NCBI RefSeq assembly: GCF_002903165.1
Contig: NZ_PPSK01000004.1
Coordinates: 1 to 64,000, forward strand
Source of the DNA: Halopseudomonas oceani
GTDB lineage: Bacteria > Pseudomonadota > Gammaproteobacteria > Pseudomonadales > Pseudomonadaceae
Length of the DNA: 64,000 bases
Direction of reading: 5' to 3'
The first letter of the stretch is position 1. Each line of letters starts with the position of its first letter. The notes under the pieces were generated by a model. That model saw nothing but the letters and a program-made list of their open reading frames with translations, did no database searches and was not told the DNA's origin. Shown here piece by piece: positions 9,690-20,264 of this stretch. The translations under genes were made by a program, and so were the position numbers.

Positions 9690-10271
9690 TCAGTCTCGAC
9701 CGCTGTCCGCATCAAAAGCGACAACAAACCCTTTACTACCGCGCTTGCGCTCCAGCTCGTCACGCAGCCGATTCGCCGCCTCGCGGCTGGCCAGCGGGCC
9801 GACGTAGACCCGGGTGATGGGCTTGCCCTGCACCGTTGCGCTGTGGGTATAAGCGTTGTACCCCTGGGTACGCAGGTCCTTGCTGAGGCCTTCAGCATTC
9901 GCTGCGCTCGAAAAGCTGCCCAACTGAATTACCCAATCGCCCGTAGCGGTTACAGCAGCAGGCGCCGGTTGCTCAGCCTCGGGCTCCGGCTCCACAGCCG
10001 GGGCCGGAGCAGACTCGGCAACAGCAGGAGCAGGCACGTCTGGTGGAGCTTCTGACAGAGAAGCAGGCATCTCCGGTACAGCCGCCGGTTCCGGCAATGC
10101 GGCCGGTGCAACAGGCTCCATCAGTTGCGAATCCAGAACCGGCGCCTCAGGCACTTCGACTTCAACCTGCACGGTCTCGTCCTGCCCCGACAGCAACATC
10201 GGCAAAAACACCACCGCGGCAATGATCAGCACAACTGCGCCAATGATGCGTTGCTTCAGACCTTCATCCAT
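9690..10271 (-). CDS. SPOR domain protein (DedD-like), membrane anchored
   Basis: Bitopic protein of about 193 residues: a single transmembrane helix (IIGAVVLIIAAVVFLPMLL, about 8-26), a long periplasmic linker rich in Pro, Ala and Glu (about 40-110), and a C-terminal SPOR domain (WVIQLGSFSSAANAEGLSK to VYVGPLASREAANRLRDEL). SPOR domains bind denuded glycan at the division septum. The start at 10271 is used because GGAG lies 9 nt upstream and MDEGLKQRI is the usual family N-terminus; the ATG at 10289 is the alternative. Either start overlaps the folC 3' end, so the genes are coupled. Confidence 0.88.
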   Translation of the reverse strand: MDEGLKQRIIGAVVLIIAAVVFLPMLLSGQDETVQVEVEVPEAPVLDSQLMEPVAPAALPEPAAVPEMPASLSEAPPDVPAPAVAESAPAPAVEPEPEAEQPAPAAVTATGDWVIQLGSFSSAANAEGLSKDLRTQGYNAYTHSATVQGKPITRVYVGPLASREAANRLRDELERKRGSKGFVVAFDADSGRD

Positions 10272-11556
10272 CCTCAGATACTCCGGCATGTTCAGATAGC
10301 CAGAGTATGGCTTCGGCGACGGAGAAAAACGACCCGAATATCACAACTTCCGTACCGGCATCGGTGCTATCCAGGGCCTGCTCGATCGCCTGCGCAATAG
10401 AATGACAGCTCAGAGCACACTCGCCAGCCGCAGTCAGTCCCGCACTCAACACCTGAGCCGGTCTGCTCCGAGGGCTTGGCAAGGGTGCGGTGAACCACTT
10501 CGTAAACATCCCGTGCAGTTCAGCCACCACGCCATCAAGGTCCTTGTCAGCCAGCAAGCCAAACACCGCTACCCGGTGACGCGTCGCATCGGCACGCAGA
10601 CTTTCTGCCAGAAACCGTGCAGCATGCGGGTTATGACCGACATCCAGTCGCAGATCACGACAGCTGCCATGCCACATTACCTGCCGCGCTTCCAGCCTCC
10701 CAGTAGCGCTGGCAGACTGCAAGGCCAGGCCGATTTGCGCATCAGCAAGGTCAAGACCGGCTGCCCAAAACGCCTGTAGCGCCACAGCCAGATTATCCCG
10801 CGGCAGGCCGACTGCAGGCAGCTGGAGTCGCCGCGCCCTGCCAGCCCCGTCAACGCCTTCGACGACCCAGTTACCATCACCGACTGCCTGAACCGCAAAA
10901 TCGCGATCACGCACATACAGCTGACAGTTAAGCCGGGTAACCGCATCGGTGAAGGTCGCAGGCAGGTCTCGCTCGCCACTGACAACCGGATGCCCTGCGC
11001 GCATGATGCCAGCCTTCTCGAACGCGACCGACTCACGGGTCGAGCCCAGGTATTCCTGATGATCCAGGCCGATGCTGGTGACTACCGCCACATCCGCATC
11101 CACCACGTTGACCGCATCCAGGCGCCCGCCCAGACCAACCTCCAGCACGACAGCATCCAGCTCGGCACGCTGGAACAACCAGAACGCGGCCAGCGTGCCG
11201 AACTCAAAGTAAGTCAGGGAAATATCACCGCGCGCCTGGTCAATGGCAGCAAAGGCGGCACAGATCGACTGATCGTCTGCCAAGTCCCCATTTAGACGGA
11301 TGCGCTCATTGTATTGGAGCAGATGCGGAGAGGTGTAGCATCCGGTGCGCATACCACTGGCTCGCAGCAACGACTCCAGTGCGGCACAGGTCGACCCCTT
11401 GCCATTGGTACCGGTGACGGTAAAAACACGCGGGGCCGGACGGAGCACGTCCAGTCGCTCCGCGACCGCACGTACTCGATCCAGCCCCATGTCGATTTCG
11501 CTGGAATGCAAGGCCTCCAGCACGGCCAGCCATTCGGCAAGACTACGTTGCGACAT
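10264..11556 (-). CDS. folC: Bifunctional dihydrofolate synthase / folylpolyglutamate synthase
   Basis: ATP-dependent ligase that adds glutamate to dihydropteroate and then to folates. The 430-residue Mur-ligase-type protein carries the P-loop TVTGTNGKGST near residues 44-54, SPHLLQYNERIRLNG and the conserved VGLGGRLDAVN segment. Its start overlaps the accD stop by one base and its end overlaps the SPOR gene, so it sits in a tightly packed operon accD-folC-SPOR-cvpA-purF. Confidence 0.95.
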   Translation of the reverse strand: MSQRSLAEWLAVLEALHSSEIDMGLDRVRAVAERLDVLRPAPRVFTVTGTNGKGSTCAALESLLRASGMRTGCYTSPHLLQYNERIRLNGDLADDQSICAAFAAIDQARGDISLTYFEFGTLAAFWLFQRAELDAVVLEVGLGGRLDAVNVVDADVAVVTSIGLDHQEYLGSTRESVAFEKAGIMRAGHPVVSGERDLPATFTDAVTRLNCQLYVRDRDFAVQAVGDGNWVVEGVDGAGRARRLQLPAVGLPRDNLAVALQAFWAAGLDLADAQIGLALQSASATGRLEARQVMWHGSCRDLRLDVGHNPHAARFLAESLRADATRHRVAVFGLLADKDLDGVVAELHGMFTKWFTAPLPSPRSRPAQVLSAGLTAAGECALSCHSIAQAIEQALDSTDAGTEVVIFGSFFSVAEAILWLSEHAGVSEDG

Positions 11557-12455
11557 CAGGCCTCGTCGGCAACCTCTGCCTCAGGTGCCGGAGCGGGTGC
11601 CGGTGCGCCAGTCATCATGGCCAGCAGGCTGGCCAGTCGGTCGCGCATCTCCATGCGGGACACGATCATATCCAGTGCCCCGTGCTCCAGCAGAAACTCA
11701 CTGCGCTGGAATCCGGCAGGCAGCTTCTCACGCACGGTTTGCTCGATAACACGCGGGCCGGCAAAACCGATCAACGCATTGGGCTCAGCCACATTCAGGT
11801 CGCCCAGCATCGCCAGACTTGCCGACACACCGCCATAAACCGGATCGGTCATAACCGAGACGAACGGGATGCCTTCTTCACGCAGGCGCGCCAGCGCGGC
11901 ACTGGTCTTTGCCATCTGCATCAGTGAGAACAGCGCTTCCTGCATGCGCGCACCACCGGAGGCAGAGAAGCAGACATAAGGCACGCGATCACGCAGTGCA
12001 GCCTCAGCGCCACGCACGAAACGTGCCCCGACCACACTGCCCATCGAGCCACCCATAAAGTTGAACTCGAACGCGCTGGCTACAATAGGCGCGCCTTTGA
12101 GCTTACCCTGCATGACGACCAGCGCATCTTTCTCTCCGGTTGCCTTCTGGGCTGCGGCAAGACGATCCTTGTACTTCTTGCTGTCGCGGAACTTGAGACG
12201 GTCTACCGGCTCCAGCTCTGCTCCCAACTCAGTGCGATCTTCCGGATCGAGAAAGATATCCAGACGACGACGTGCACCAATGCGCAGGTGGTGGCTGCAC
12301 TTTGGGCAGACATCCAGATTTTTCTCCAGCTCGGGCCGGTACAGCACCGCATCACAGGACGGGCATTTACGCCAGAGCCCCTCGGGTACGCTGCTTTTCT
12401 GTGCTTCGGAGCGCACGATGGAGGGAATCAGTTTGTCCACCAACCAGTTGCTCAT
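11556..12455 (-). CDS. accD: Acetyl-CoA carboxylase carboxyltransferase subunit beta
   Basis: With AccA it transfers the carboxyl group from biotin to acetyl-CoA, the first step of fatty acid synthesis. The 299-residue protein has the N-terminal zinc ribbon with Cys31, Cys34, Cys50 and Cys53, and the crotonase-type domain with [14 protein letters not shown] and [18 protein letters not shown]. The C-terminal tail is rich in Ala and Pro, as in pseudomonads. It follows trpA by 66 bp. Confidence 0.96.
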   Translation of the reverse strand: MSNWLVDKLIPSIVRSEAQKSSVPEGLWRKCPSCDAVLYRPELEKNLDVCPKCSHHLRIGARRRLDIFLDPEDRTELGAELEPVDRLKFRDSKKYKDRLAAAQKATGEKDALVVMQGKLKGAPIVASAFEFNFMGGSMGSVVGARFVRGAEAALRDRVPYVCFSASGGARMQEALFSLMQMAKTSAALARLREEGIPFVSVMTDPVYGGVSASLAMLGDLNVAEPNALIGFAGPRVIEQTVREKLPAGFQRSEFLLEHGALDMIVSRMEMRDRLASLLAMMTGAPAPAPAPEAEVADEA

Positions 12456-12521
12456 CGCCTTTCCTTCTCTGAAATTGTCTTGTCAGCCTGCCCTTCGTCA
12501 AACGAAGGCACAGAGCATTGT

Positions 12522-13325
12522 TCAGCGGTCCATTGAACTGCGCATTTCAGCCACGATCGCGGCGATAGCCGCTCGTGCCTGGTCCGGATTCTCCGCATTG
12601 GCGGCAATCTGACTGACCAGCACCGAGCCCACCACCACACCATCCGCGACCTCGGCCACCGCTGCTGCCGTGGCGCCATCACGAATACCAAAGCCAACAC
12701 CAATCGGCAGATCGGTCACCGTGCGCAGCATGTCCAGTTTCTTAGCTACATCGGTGACGTCCAAAGCACTGGACCCGGTCACACCTTTCAGAGAAACATA
12801 ATAGACATAACCGCTTGCCTGCTCACAAATCCTGCGCGCACGCTCAGCCGTTGTAGTCGGCGCAAGCAGAAAGATAGTGTCCAGCCCCTGGCCCTTGAAC
12901 AGAGGAACAACGTCAGTCGCCTCTTCCGGCGGCAGGTCAACGGTCAACACGCCGTCAACCCCGGCATCGGCTGCAGCCTTGGCAAACTGTTCGTAACCCA
13001 TTTTCTCGATCGGGTTCAGATAGCCCATCAACACGACCGGCGTTTCAGCATCGCGACTGCGGAACTGGCGCACCATCTCGAGTACCTGGCTCAGGCTAAC
13101 GTGATGCGCCAGAGCACGCTCCATCGCCAGTTGGATAACCGGACCATCGGCCATCGGATCGGAAAACGGAATGCCCAGCTCGATAACATCGGCACCCGCC
13201 GCGACCAGGTCGTGCATCAGCGGCAGCGTCACCTCCGGCGTCGGATCACCAGCAGTAATGTAAGGGATAAGCGCCTTGCGACCAGCAGCCTGCAAAGCGG
13301 AAAAACGGGCTTCAATTCGGCTCAT
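12522..13325 (-). CDS. trpA: Tryptophan synthase alpha chain
   Basis: Releases indole from indole-3-glycerol phosphate and channels it to TrpB. The 267-residue TIM barrel has the catalytic pair Glu49 ([11 protein letters not shown]) and Asp60 (MADGPVIQ), the same numbers as in the Salmonella enzyme, and the phosphate loop VGFGIRDG. It starts 11 bp after the trpB stop. Its place between trpB and accD differs from P. aeruginosa, where trpBA is beside trpI. Confidence 0.97.
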   Translation of the reverse strand: MSRIEARFSALQAAGRKALIPYITAGDPTPEVTLPLMHDLVAAGADVIELGIPFSDPMADGPVIQLAMERALAHHVSLSQVLEMVRQFRSRDAETPVVLMGYLNPIEKMGYEQFAKAAADAGVDGVLTVDLPPEEATDVVPLFKGQGLDTIFLLAPTTTAERARRICEQASGYVYYVSLKGVTGSSALDVTDVAKKLDMLRTVTDLPIGVGFGIRDGATAAAVAEVADGVVVGSVLVSQIAANAENPDQARAAIAAIVAEMRSSMDR

Positions 13326-13336
13326 GAACGTCTCTT

Positions 13337-14554
13337 TTAAATGCTGATGCCGTCAATACTGGCGACGGTGTGAATATCCTTGTCACCACGACCGGACAGG
13401 TTGATCACGATGATCTGGTCCGGGCTCATGGTTGCCGCCAGCTTCATACCGTAAGCAACTGCATGACTGGACTCCAGCGCCGGCATGATACCTTCGACGC
13501 GGGTCAACTCACGGAAAGCGTGCAGCGCCTCACCATCAGTTGCATCGACATAATCAACCCGGCCGATATCCTTCAGCCAGCTGTGCTCGGGACCAACACC
13601 CGGGTAGTCCAGGCCCGCGGACACGGAATGCGTCTCGATGATCTGCCCCGCCTCGTCGGACATCAGGTACGTCCGATTGCCGTGCAGAACACCGGGCTTG
13701 CCGGCGCTCAGTGGCGCTGCGTGTTCTCCGGTTTCGATACCGTGACCACCCGCCTCGACGCCGTACATACGGACACTCTCATCGTTAAGGAACGGATGAA
13801 ACAGGCCAATAGCGTTGGAGCCACCGCCAACACAGGCGACCAGTGCATCGGGCAAGCGGCCGGCCTGCTCCAGGCACTGCTGACGCGCTTCGCGACCAAT
13901 CACGCACTGAAAATCACGCACCAGTTCCGGATACGGATGCGGCCCGGCAACCGTGCCGATAATGTAGAAGGTGTCGTCGATATTGGTCACCCAATCACGC
14001 ATAGCTTCGTTCATCGCGTCTTTCAGCGTGCGGGAGCCGGAGGTGACGGGGATGACTTCCGCTCCAAGCAGTTTCATACGGTAAACGTTCAGCGCCTGGC
14101 GACGCACATCCTCGGCGCCCATATAAACCTGACACTTCAGGCCCAGACGCGCCGCGACGGTGGCAGTAGCGACGCCGTGCTGACCGGCACCGGTTTCGGC
14201 AATCACTCGTGGCTTGCCCATAAACTTGGCCAGCAGTGCCTGACCAATGGTGTTATTCACCTTGTGCGCGCCGGTGTGATTAAGGTCCTCGCGCTTCAAA
14301 TAGATCTTTGCTCCGCCAACCTTCTCGGTCAGATGCTCAGCAAAGTACAGCGGCGACGGGCGACCAACGTAGTGGGCCAGATCACGATCAAATTCGGCCT
14401 GAAACTCGGGATCGGCAGACAGCTTGCGGTACACATTTTCCAGCTCGTCCAGCGCCTCCATCAACGTCTCGGAGACAAAACGACCGCCATAGGGGCCAAA
14501 GTGGCCGCGCGCGTCAGGGACCGCGGAATAATCGATGGGGTTGGAGTCAGACAC
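13337..14554 (-). CDS. trpB: Tryptophan synthase beta chain
   Basis: PLP enzyme that condenses indole with serine. The 405-residue protein has the PLP lysine in HTGAHKVNN (Lys98), the phosphate-binding run VGGGSNAIG and the catalytic Glu in the ETGAGQHG loop. TrpB of the TrpB1 type, made to pair with TrpA. Its start lies inside the trpF 3' end (8-nt overlap), so trpF, trpB and trpA are probably one transcript. Confidence 0.97.
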   Translation of the reverse strand: MSDSNPIDYSAVPDARGHFGPYGGRFVSETLMEALDELENVYRKLSADPEFQAEFDRDLAHYVGRPSPLYFAEHLTEKVGGAKIYLKREDLNHTGAHKVNNTIGQALLAKFMGKPRVIAETGAGQHGVATATVAARLGLKCQVYMGAEDVRRQALNVYRMKLLGAEVIPVTSGSRTLKDAMNEAMRDWVTNIDDTFYIIGTVAGPHPYPELVRDFQCVIGREARQQCLEQAGRLPDALVACVGGGSNAIGLFHPFLNDESVRMYGVEAGGHGIETGEHAAPLSAGKPGVLHGNRTYLMSDEAGQIIETHSVSAGLDYPGVGPEHSWLKDIGRVDYVDATDGEALHAFRELTRVEGIMPALESSHAVAYGMKLAATMSPDQIIVINLSGRGDKDIHTVASIDGISI

Positions 14555-15161
14555 GCTTCACCTCTTGTACAAACGCGTTAATTTTTGCCACATCCTTGAT
14601 GCCCTTGCTCGCCTCAACGCCACCACTGACGTCAACGGCCCAAGGGCACATTTCACGGATCGCCTGATGCACATTGTCTGCTGTTAGGCCCCCGGCCAAT
14701 ACCAGGTTCCAGTCACGCTTGACCGGCACCAGGCGCCAGTCAAATACCTCGCCGGTACCACCCGGTACGCCCGGCTTGTAGCTGTCAAGCAAGATGCCGC
14801 TGGCACCGGGCCAACGGGCCGCAACGTCGGTCAGTTGCTCGGCATTCTGCACCCGGACGGCTTTCAGGAACGGTCTCCCAAACTGGCGGCAATACTCGTC
14901 AGTTTCGTCGCCATGAAACTGCAGCACATCGAGTGGAACCTGAGAGAGCACTTCACGCACAGCATCCGGTTCAGCATCCACAAACAGCCCGACAGTCGTC
15001 ACAAACGGTGGCAACGCGGCCACAATGTGAGCAGCCTGACGGGCATCAACGGCTCGAGGACTAGGCGCGTAAAACACCAGCCCGATCGCATCAGCACCGG
15101 CCTCAGCCGCCGCCAGTGCGTCCTCGACCCGGGTAATTCCGCAAATTTTTATGCGTGCCAT
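14547..15161 (-). CDS. trpF: Phosphoribosylanthranilate isomerase
   Basis: Amadori rearrangement in tryptophan synthesis. The 204-residue TIM barrel shows the general base Cys7 ([11 protein letters not shown]) and the general acid Asp126 (ILLDSYKPG), with the GGTG phosphate site just after it. Located downstream of truA, as in P. aeruginosa, but here followed by trpB instead of accD. Confidence 0.96.
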   Translation of the reverse strand: MARIKICGITRVEDALAAAEAGADAIGLVFYAPSPRAVDARQAAHIVAALPPFVTTVGLFVDAEPDAVREVLSQVPLDVLQFHGDETDEYCRQFGRPFLKAVRVQNAEQLTDVAARWPGASGILLDSYKPGVPGGTGEVFDWRLVPVKRDWNLVLAGGLTADNVHQAIREMCPWAVDVSGGVEASKGIKDVAKINAFVQEVKRV

Positions 15162-15215
15162 GGACCTAAGCTCTGCCGATAAGGGGCTCGATGTTAGCAG
15201 ATCGAGGCATGGGCG

Positions 15216-16079
15216 TCAGTTCGCCACATCAGGCAGTGCTGACAGGAAATGCGGCCCGAGATAACGCCCCGGCAAAGCAAAGGAATCAGGGTAGGTCACA
15301 TCGACCAGATATAAGCCGTAGGCTGGCGCAGTCAGACCACCCTGCGCCCGATCACGCACGTCGAGCACCTGCTGTGCCCACTCCACCGGTTGCTCACCGC
15401 AGCCAATCTGCATCAAGACCCCGGCAATATTGCGCACCATGTGATGCAGGAATGCATTCGCACGAATATCCAGCACGATAAAACGGCCGAACTCCAGCAA
15501 TTCGAGGTGGTGGATAGTCTTGATCGGCGATTTGGCCTGACAGCCCACCGCGCGATACGACGTAAAATCATGAGTGCCTACCAGCGCCGTGGCGGCAGCG
15601 CGCATACGCGCGACATCCAGCGGGCGATAATTCCAGGTTACTTCGTGAGCAAGGTGAGCCGGGCGAATCGGATCGTTATAGATCACATAGCGATAACGCC
15701 GGGCAACAGCAGAGAAACGCGCATGAAAGTCCAGGCCAATCGGCGTTACCCAACTAAGTGAAATATCCGCCGGCAAATTGGCATTGGCACCGTGAATCCA
15801 GTTTCGCGGCGAACGGACCGCGTCGCTGTCAAAATGAATGACCTGACAAGACGCATGGACGCCCGCATCAGTGCGCCCGGCGCAGAATATCTGTACCGGA
15901 TGATTGGCTACACGGCTAAGCGCCTTCTCAACAGCTTCCTGGACGCTCGGAACACCCGGCTGCTGACGCTGCCATCCACGATAAGCCGTGCCCTTGTATT
16001 CAACACAGGCCGCCACCCTTGAAACAACTGCGGCCGCCTCAGGGGCGGCCGCAGTTGCTACTTCGTTTTCACTCATCAA
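15216..16079 (-). CDS. truA: tRNA pseudouridine(38-40) synthase
   Basis: Converts uridines 38 to 40 of the anticodon stem to pseudouridine. The 287-residue protein carries the catalytic aspartate in the motif CAGRTDAGVHA (Asp71) and the substrate-binding YKGTAYRGWQ and FLHHMVRNIAG segments. An Ala-rich extension of about 20 residues precedes the domain; an internal start could remove part of it. The start codon overlaps the fimV stop (ATGATG with the TGA), so it is coupled to fimV. Confidence 0.95.
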   Translation of the reverse strand: MMSENEVATAAAPEAAAVVSRVAACVEYKGTAYRGWQRQQPGVPSVQEAVEKALSRVANHPVQIFCAGRTDAGVHASCQVIHFDSDAVRSPRNWIHGANANLPADISLSWVTPIGLDFHARFSAVARRYRYVIYNDPIRPAHLAHEVTWNYRPLDVARMRAAATALVGTHDFTSYRAVGCQAKSPIKTIHHLELLEFGRFIVLDIRANAFLHHMVRNIAGVLMQIGCGEQPVEWAQQVLDVRDRAQGGLTAPAYGLYLVDVTYPDSFALPGRYLGPHFLSALPDVAN

Positions 16080-19024
16080 TCAGCCAGACGCTCCATCATG
16101 CTCTGAGCTTCCTGCTTCTGCTGGTCATTGCCCTCTTCGATCACCTCGTTGAGGATATCCCGAGCCCCTTCCTGATCGCCCATATCAATATAGGCGCGGG
16201 CCAGGTCCAGCTTAGTCGCGCACTCATCAGTACCAGACAGGAAGTCAAACTCGTCATCTTCGTCGTCGAGCGCATCAACAGCCGGCGGGTTTGGCGAAGC
16301 GTCATCACCAGTCAGCGTACCTTCATCCAGCTCCGGCAATTCAAAATCCTCAAGCGGCAACTCTGCCTCAGCTGGCAACTCAACATCTTCAGGCAACACA
16401 AGATCCTCAGGCAGGTCGAACTCGGTAGCGCTCTCATCCGACAGTGCACTCGCCTCGTCAGACAACTCAAGCGAGACCTCACCAAGCTCAGCGTCACCGG
16501 CCTCAGGCGCTTCATCACTCAGCGCAGCGAAGTCAGCCATCAGGTCATCTGCTTGCAGCTCATCTGTCATCGCCAAGTCAAAATCAGGTTCCAGCGACGG
16601 TGCGGCTGAATCCTGTGCCGACTGACCTTCCTCGTCCGGCAGTTCCAATCCATCAACATCGAGCTCAAAATCGTCCAACTCAATGCTCTTTACTTCGTCA
16701 CTCGGCAGCTCGGGCTCAAAGGCTGGAGGACTGGCCGGCTCGCCATTCTCAGCCGCGGCTTCGAGCGTGCTGTCTTCCAGGTCGAAGTCGAGATCAAAGC
16801 CATCGGCCTCGGCTTCGGCAGCCGGCTCTTCAGCAACCGCTTCGAATGGAATATCGGCCGCAGGCGCAGCAGAGTCACCACCGAGATCAAACTCACTGAA
16901 ATCGAAGTCCATGTCGTCATCCGCTTCGCTTGCCTCACCATCGGCACCTGCAGTCAGCGAATCGGGCTCTGACAAACCACCTTCATCCCACTGCGCGGCA
17001 GCAGCCGCAGCACCGGCCGCTGCGGCAGCCATCAAGGGGAAACGTGCATCAAGCTCAGCAACCCGGGCTGACTGGGGATCAGCGGCAACAACGACAGCAC
17101 GCTGCTCAAGGTAGCCTTCGCTGTGATCCAGCAGCCCCTCGACCTCCATCAACTTCAGGCGCAACTCTTCCCGCTGAGGATCGGCTGCAACAGCCGCCAC
17201 CAACACGTCTCGTGCTTCCTGGGGCTTGCCGTACGCGAGCAGCGCATCGGCCTCGACCAACGGATCAGCAGCCAAATCCAGCTCATCACCAGCATCCAGA
17301 CCTTCCGCGTCGGCCAAGGCCACATTGAAATCGTCACTATCCTCGTTGAGGTCCGCATCCTGTCCAGCGGCATCGGCAATAAAGTTATCAGCCATAGCTT
17401 CTTCACGACGGGCGTTACGGCGCGATATCGACATCAGCACCAGCAACAACAGCAGGACAGCGACAACACCACCACCGATCATCAACATCTGATTCTGCAT
17501 CAGGCCCTTGATGACCGACATCGGATCACTCGCCGGCTCCGCGGCCGGGGCTGGCTCAACCGGCGCAACAGGCGCCGGCTCTGGGGTCGGCTCCGCCTCA
17601 GCAGCAGCTTCAACCGGCGCTGGCTCGACAGCTGGCTCAGTGGACTCTTCGCTCGCTGGCTCTTCAGCCGCATCCATTTCTTCTGCAGCAGGCTCAACGG
17701 CGACGGTTTCGTCGACCGGCTCTGCCTCGGTCGCAACGTCCGCCTCAGTCGCAGCATCACCCTCTGTCGCCACTTCCTGCTCGGCCTCAGCGACGACCTC
17801 CGGCTCACCAGCGTCAGCAGTCACAGCCGCATCGCCACCGGCTTCAGCAACCTGTTGCTGCAACGCGGCCAACTGCGCATCTTTCAGTTCCAGCAGACGC
17901 TGCAGTTTTTCGAGCTGGCCTTGTACGTCGCCCAGGCGATCGGTCATCTCTGCCTTTTCGCGCTCAGCAGCATCCAACTGTTCCTTGGTCCGGTCCAGTG
18001 CGTCACGCAGTTGCTGACCGCCTTCCTCCGCACTCTGGTCGCCAGCCGCTTCAGCGGCTGCACCTTCGGTGCCCGACACGAGACGCAACGAATCCTGTCC
18101 GTCTACCGCCTCGGGAGCAGCACCAGCTGACTGACGCTCGCGGGCATCCAGCTGCGGTGCCTGCGCCTGGGCAGCCGTTGGCGCACGGCGCCGATCACGC
18201 CAGGCGCTATTCTGTGCAGCGACCTCGGCAATGGCTTCGGCGTTAGTACGACCAGTCGCCTGTTCAGCGCTCGGCAGCGTCAACGTCTGCCCGGCCTTTA
18301 ACTGGTTGATATTACCGTTAACGAAGGCGCTCGGATTCAGATCCTGAATCGCCAGCATGGTCTGGTGAACGCTTGCACCCTGCGGACGGTTACGTAGCGC
18401 AAGCTCCCACAGCGTGTCAGAACGCGTAGTTGTCAACTGTCCATCGCGAGCCGCTGCGGCTGGGCGCGTGGAAGAAGACGATGAAGGCGCTGCCGAGGCC
18501 GGCGCCGATACCGCAGCGGCAGAAGCAAGTCCTTCCGGGCTCGGACGGGCCGGTGCCACCTGAGGCGCGATAGAAGAAGAGACTGGTGCGCTGACGCTGG
18601 AGCTGCTGACAACCGGCGCAGGCTGATACATCGGTGGATCAAGCAGGATGGTGAACTCACGCAGCACGCGCCCGGAGGGCCAGCGCACTTCCATCAAGAA
18701 GTTGAGGAACGGCTCATTGACGGGGCGATTTGATGTGACGCGAATGACCGAGCGCCCATTAGGCTTTACGACTGGCTGGAACTTCAGGTCGGTCAGGAAA
18801 AAAGTTCGGTCAATGCCAGCCCGCCCGAAGTCATCAGGCGATGCCAGCATCGTCCGGATTTCATCACCGGACAGGTCACGAACCTGCGTAAGATCAATCT
18901 CGGCATCCAGCGGCTGATTCAGCGCGGAGTTCAGATGGATATCGCCTACCCCCAACGCGTGAACCATTCCGGATGACATCACGGCACTTGCTGCGGCGAC
19001 AGCGATAACCAATTTACGAACCAT
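16076..19024 (-). CDS. fimV: FimV-type polar landmark protein (HubP family)
   Basis: Large peptidoglycan-linked inner-membrane hub needed for type IV pili and polar organisation in pseudomonads. The 982 residues comprise a signal peptide (about 1-23), the FimV N-terminal domain with GDIHLNSALNQPLDAEIDL, a LysM domain (about 195-255, TTTRSDTLWELALRN), a coiled coil near 335-395, a Glu/Ala/Pro-rich linker, a transmembrane helix (MLMIGGGVVAVLLLLLVLMSI is about residues 512-532), a very acidic cytoplasmic region with repeated DFDL-type stretches, and the C-terminal FimV TPR motif DLARAYIDMGDQEGARDIL. Upstream of truA, as in P. aeruginosa. Confidence 0.95.
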   Translation of the reverse strand: MVRKLVIAVAAASAVMSSGMVHALGVGDIHLNSALNQPLDAEIDLTQVRDLSGDEIRTMLASPDDFGRAGIDRTFFLTDLKFQPVVKPNGRSVIRVTSNRPVNEPFLNFLMEVRWPSGRVLREFTILLDPPMYQPAPVVSSSSVSAPVSSSIAPQVAPARPSPEGLASAAAVSAPASAAPSSSSSTRPAAAARDGQLTTTRSDTLWELALRNRPQGASVHQTMLAIQDLNPSAFVNGNINQLKAGQTLTLPSAEQATGRTNAEAIAEVAAQNSAWRDRRRAPTAAQAQAPQLDARERQSAGAAPEAVDGQDSLRLVSGTEGAAAEAAGDQSAEEGGQQLRDALDRTKEQLDAAEREKAEMTDRLGDVQGQLEKLQRLLELKDAQLAALQQQVAEAGGDAAVTADAGEPEVVAEAEQEVATEGDAATEADVATEAEPVDETVAVEPAAEEMDAAEEPASEESTEPAVEPAPVEAAAEAEPTPEPAPVAPVEPAPAAEPASDPMSVIKGLMQNQMLMIGGGVVAVLLLLLVLMSISRRNARREEAMADNFIADAAGQDADLNEDSDDFNVALADAEGLDAGDELDLAADPLVEADALLAYGKPQEARDVLVAAVAADPQREELRLKLMEVEGLLDHSEGYLEQRAVVVAADPQSARVAELDARFPLMAAAAAGAAAAAAQWDEGGLSEPDSLTAGADGEASEADDDMDFDFSEFDLGGDSAAPAADIPFEAVAEEPAAEAEADGFDLDFDLEDSTLEAAAENGEPASPPAFEPELPSDEVKSIELDDFELDVDGLELPDEEGQSAQDSAAPSLEPDFDLAMTDELQADDLMADFAALSDEAPEAGDAELGEVSLELSDEASALSDESATEFDLPEDLVLPEDVELPAEAELPLEDFELPELDEGTLTGDDASPNPPAVDALDDEDDEFDFLSGTDECATKLDLARAYIDMGDQEGARDILNEVIEEGNDQQKQEAQSMMERLAD

Positions 19025-19203
19025 AGCGAAAATCCTTTGCTCTTATCGTTTTTTCACGTCTCAACGCACCCTGTTGCTCAGACTGGCCTACGCCAAAGGC
19101 TCCCCACCCGGCCCGAGCATGTTGCAGCTGCAACGTAACGCCCAAACGGTCTTTGTCCTGCAAAACCTAACCTGCTTGATACAAAAACACTAGCAAGTAT
19201 CGA

Positions 19204-20223
19204 TTACAAATAGTCTTTTATCAATAAGTCGGCTATCGCCAGACTGTTAAGTGCGACACCTTTTCGCAGATTATCAGACACAATCCACAAATGAGTAGTG
19301 TTCGGCTCGGCCGCATCCTGACGAATACGTCCCACCCAGACTTCGTCAGACCCGGTCGCGTCCGTTATCGGCGTTGGAAAACCACCTGCCCCTTCCTTGT
19401 CCAATACCTTGATTCCCTTGACCCGCCGCAGGATGTTACCCACCTTTTTACTGTCCAGCGGCTCAGCCGTGGTGACCTGCATCATCTGGGCGGTACCGTA
19501 AAATAGCGGCACCATGACGCAGCTTGCCAGCACTGGCACATCCTTCAGCCCGAGGACGTCAACAACACCATTTACCAGATCACGCTCCTCGCGGCTGGCA
19601 CCGGATGCGTCAATATCGCTGGTGCACGGCAGCAAATTGAACGCCGCCTGCTTGTCGAGCGCACCACCCTTCTCAATCGGCTGACCATTGAGCAGTCGAC
19701 CGGTCTGCATGGCCAGTGCTTCCACCGCCGCTTTGCTGTGGGTGGACATCGATTGGTAGGTAGAAACACTCACGCGCTGCAGCGTCGACATCCCCGCCAG
19801 CGCTTGCAGCACCAGCGCGCTCTGCACGACCTGGGCATCAGGACAGGACACCGCTCGGCGGCCGACCGCATCGGCCAGAGCAGCCGTATTGACCCCGGCG
19901 ACAACGCTGGCACCCTGCCCGGCCAGCAGTCCGGTCGTATCCACAACCAGCGCTCCGGCATCACGGATATTGCCGATGCATTGCAGACCGAATTCGCGGT
20001 CACCTGCCACAATGGCAACCGCAACCGATGAGAAATCAAAGCTTGAGAGCGCTTCGACCCGGACGCTCTGGCCCTTGATCATGCGGCGCTCACCCGCCTC
20101 GTCGTCAACATCGACCAGCGCGACGGAGGAGAACGTGTACTCATGCTCGTCCAGCATGTTGACCAGCATGTCACCCGCTAGACTGCTGACACCGACAATC
20201 GCCACACCTGATGCTTTGCTCAT
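19204..20223 (-). CDS. Usg-type aspartate-semialdehyde dehydrogenase paralog
   Basis: A 339-residue protein with the N-terminal NAD(P) fold (VAIVGVSSLAGDMLVNML) and dimerisation domain of the ASADH family. It matches the Usg/PA3116 type found between fimV and asd. The segment aligned with the catalytic Cys motif (NPNCST in true enzymes) reads SCPDAQVVQ, so the nucleophilic Cys is replaced and the enzyme is unlikely to be an aspartate-semialdehyde dehydrogenase. The ATG at 20223 is preceded by AAGGGCAGGG; an in-frame ATG at 20250 has no ribosome site. The function of this paralog is unknown. Confidence 0.87.
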   Translation of the reverse strand: MSKASGVAIVGVSSLAGDMLVNMLDEHEYTFSSVALVDVDDEAGERRMIKGQSVRVEALSSFDFSSVAVAIVAGDREFGLQCIGNIRDAGALVVDTTGLLAGQGASVVAGVNTAALADAVGRRAVSCPDAQVVQSALVLQALAGMSTLQRVSVSTYQSMSTHSKAAVEALAMQTGRLLNGQPIEKGGALDKQAAFNLLPCTSDIDASGASREERDLVNGVVDVLGLKDVPVLASCVMVPLFYGTAQMMQVTTAEPLDSKKVGNILRRVKGIKVLDKEGAGGFPTPITDATGSDEVWVGRIRQDAAEPNTTHLWIVSDNLRKGVALNSLAIADLLIKDYL

Positions 20224-20264
20224 ACCCTGCCCTTCATCTATTTCATGCATTACATAAACACAAA

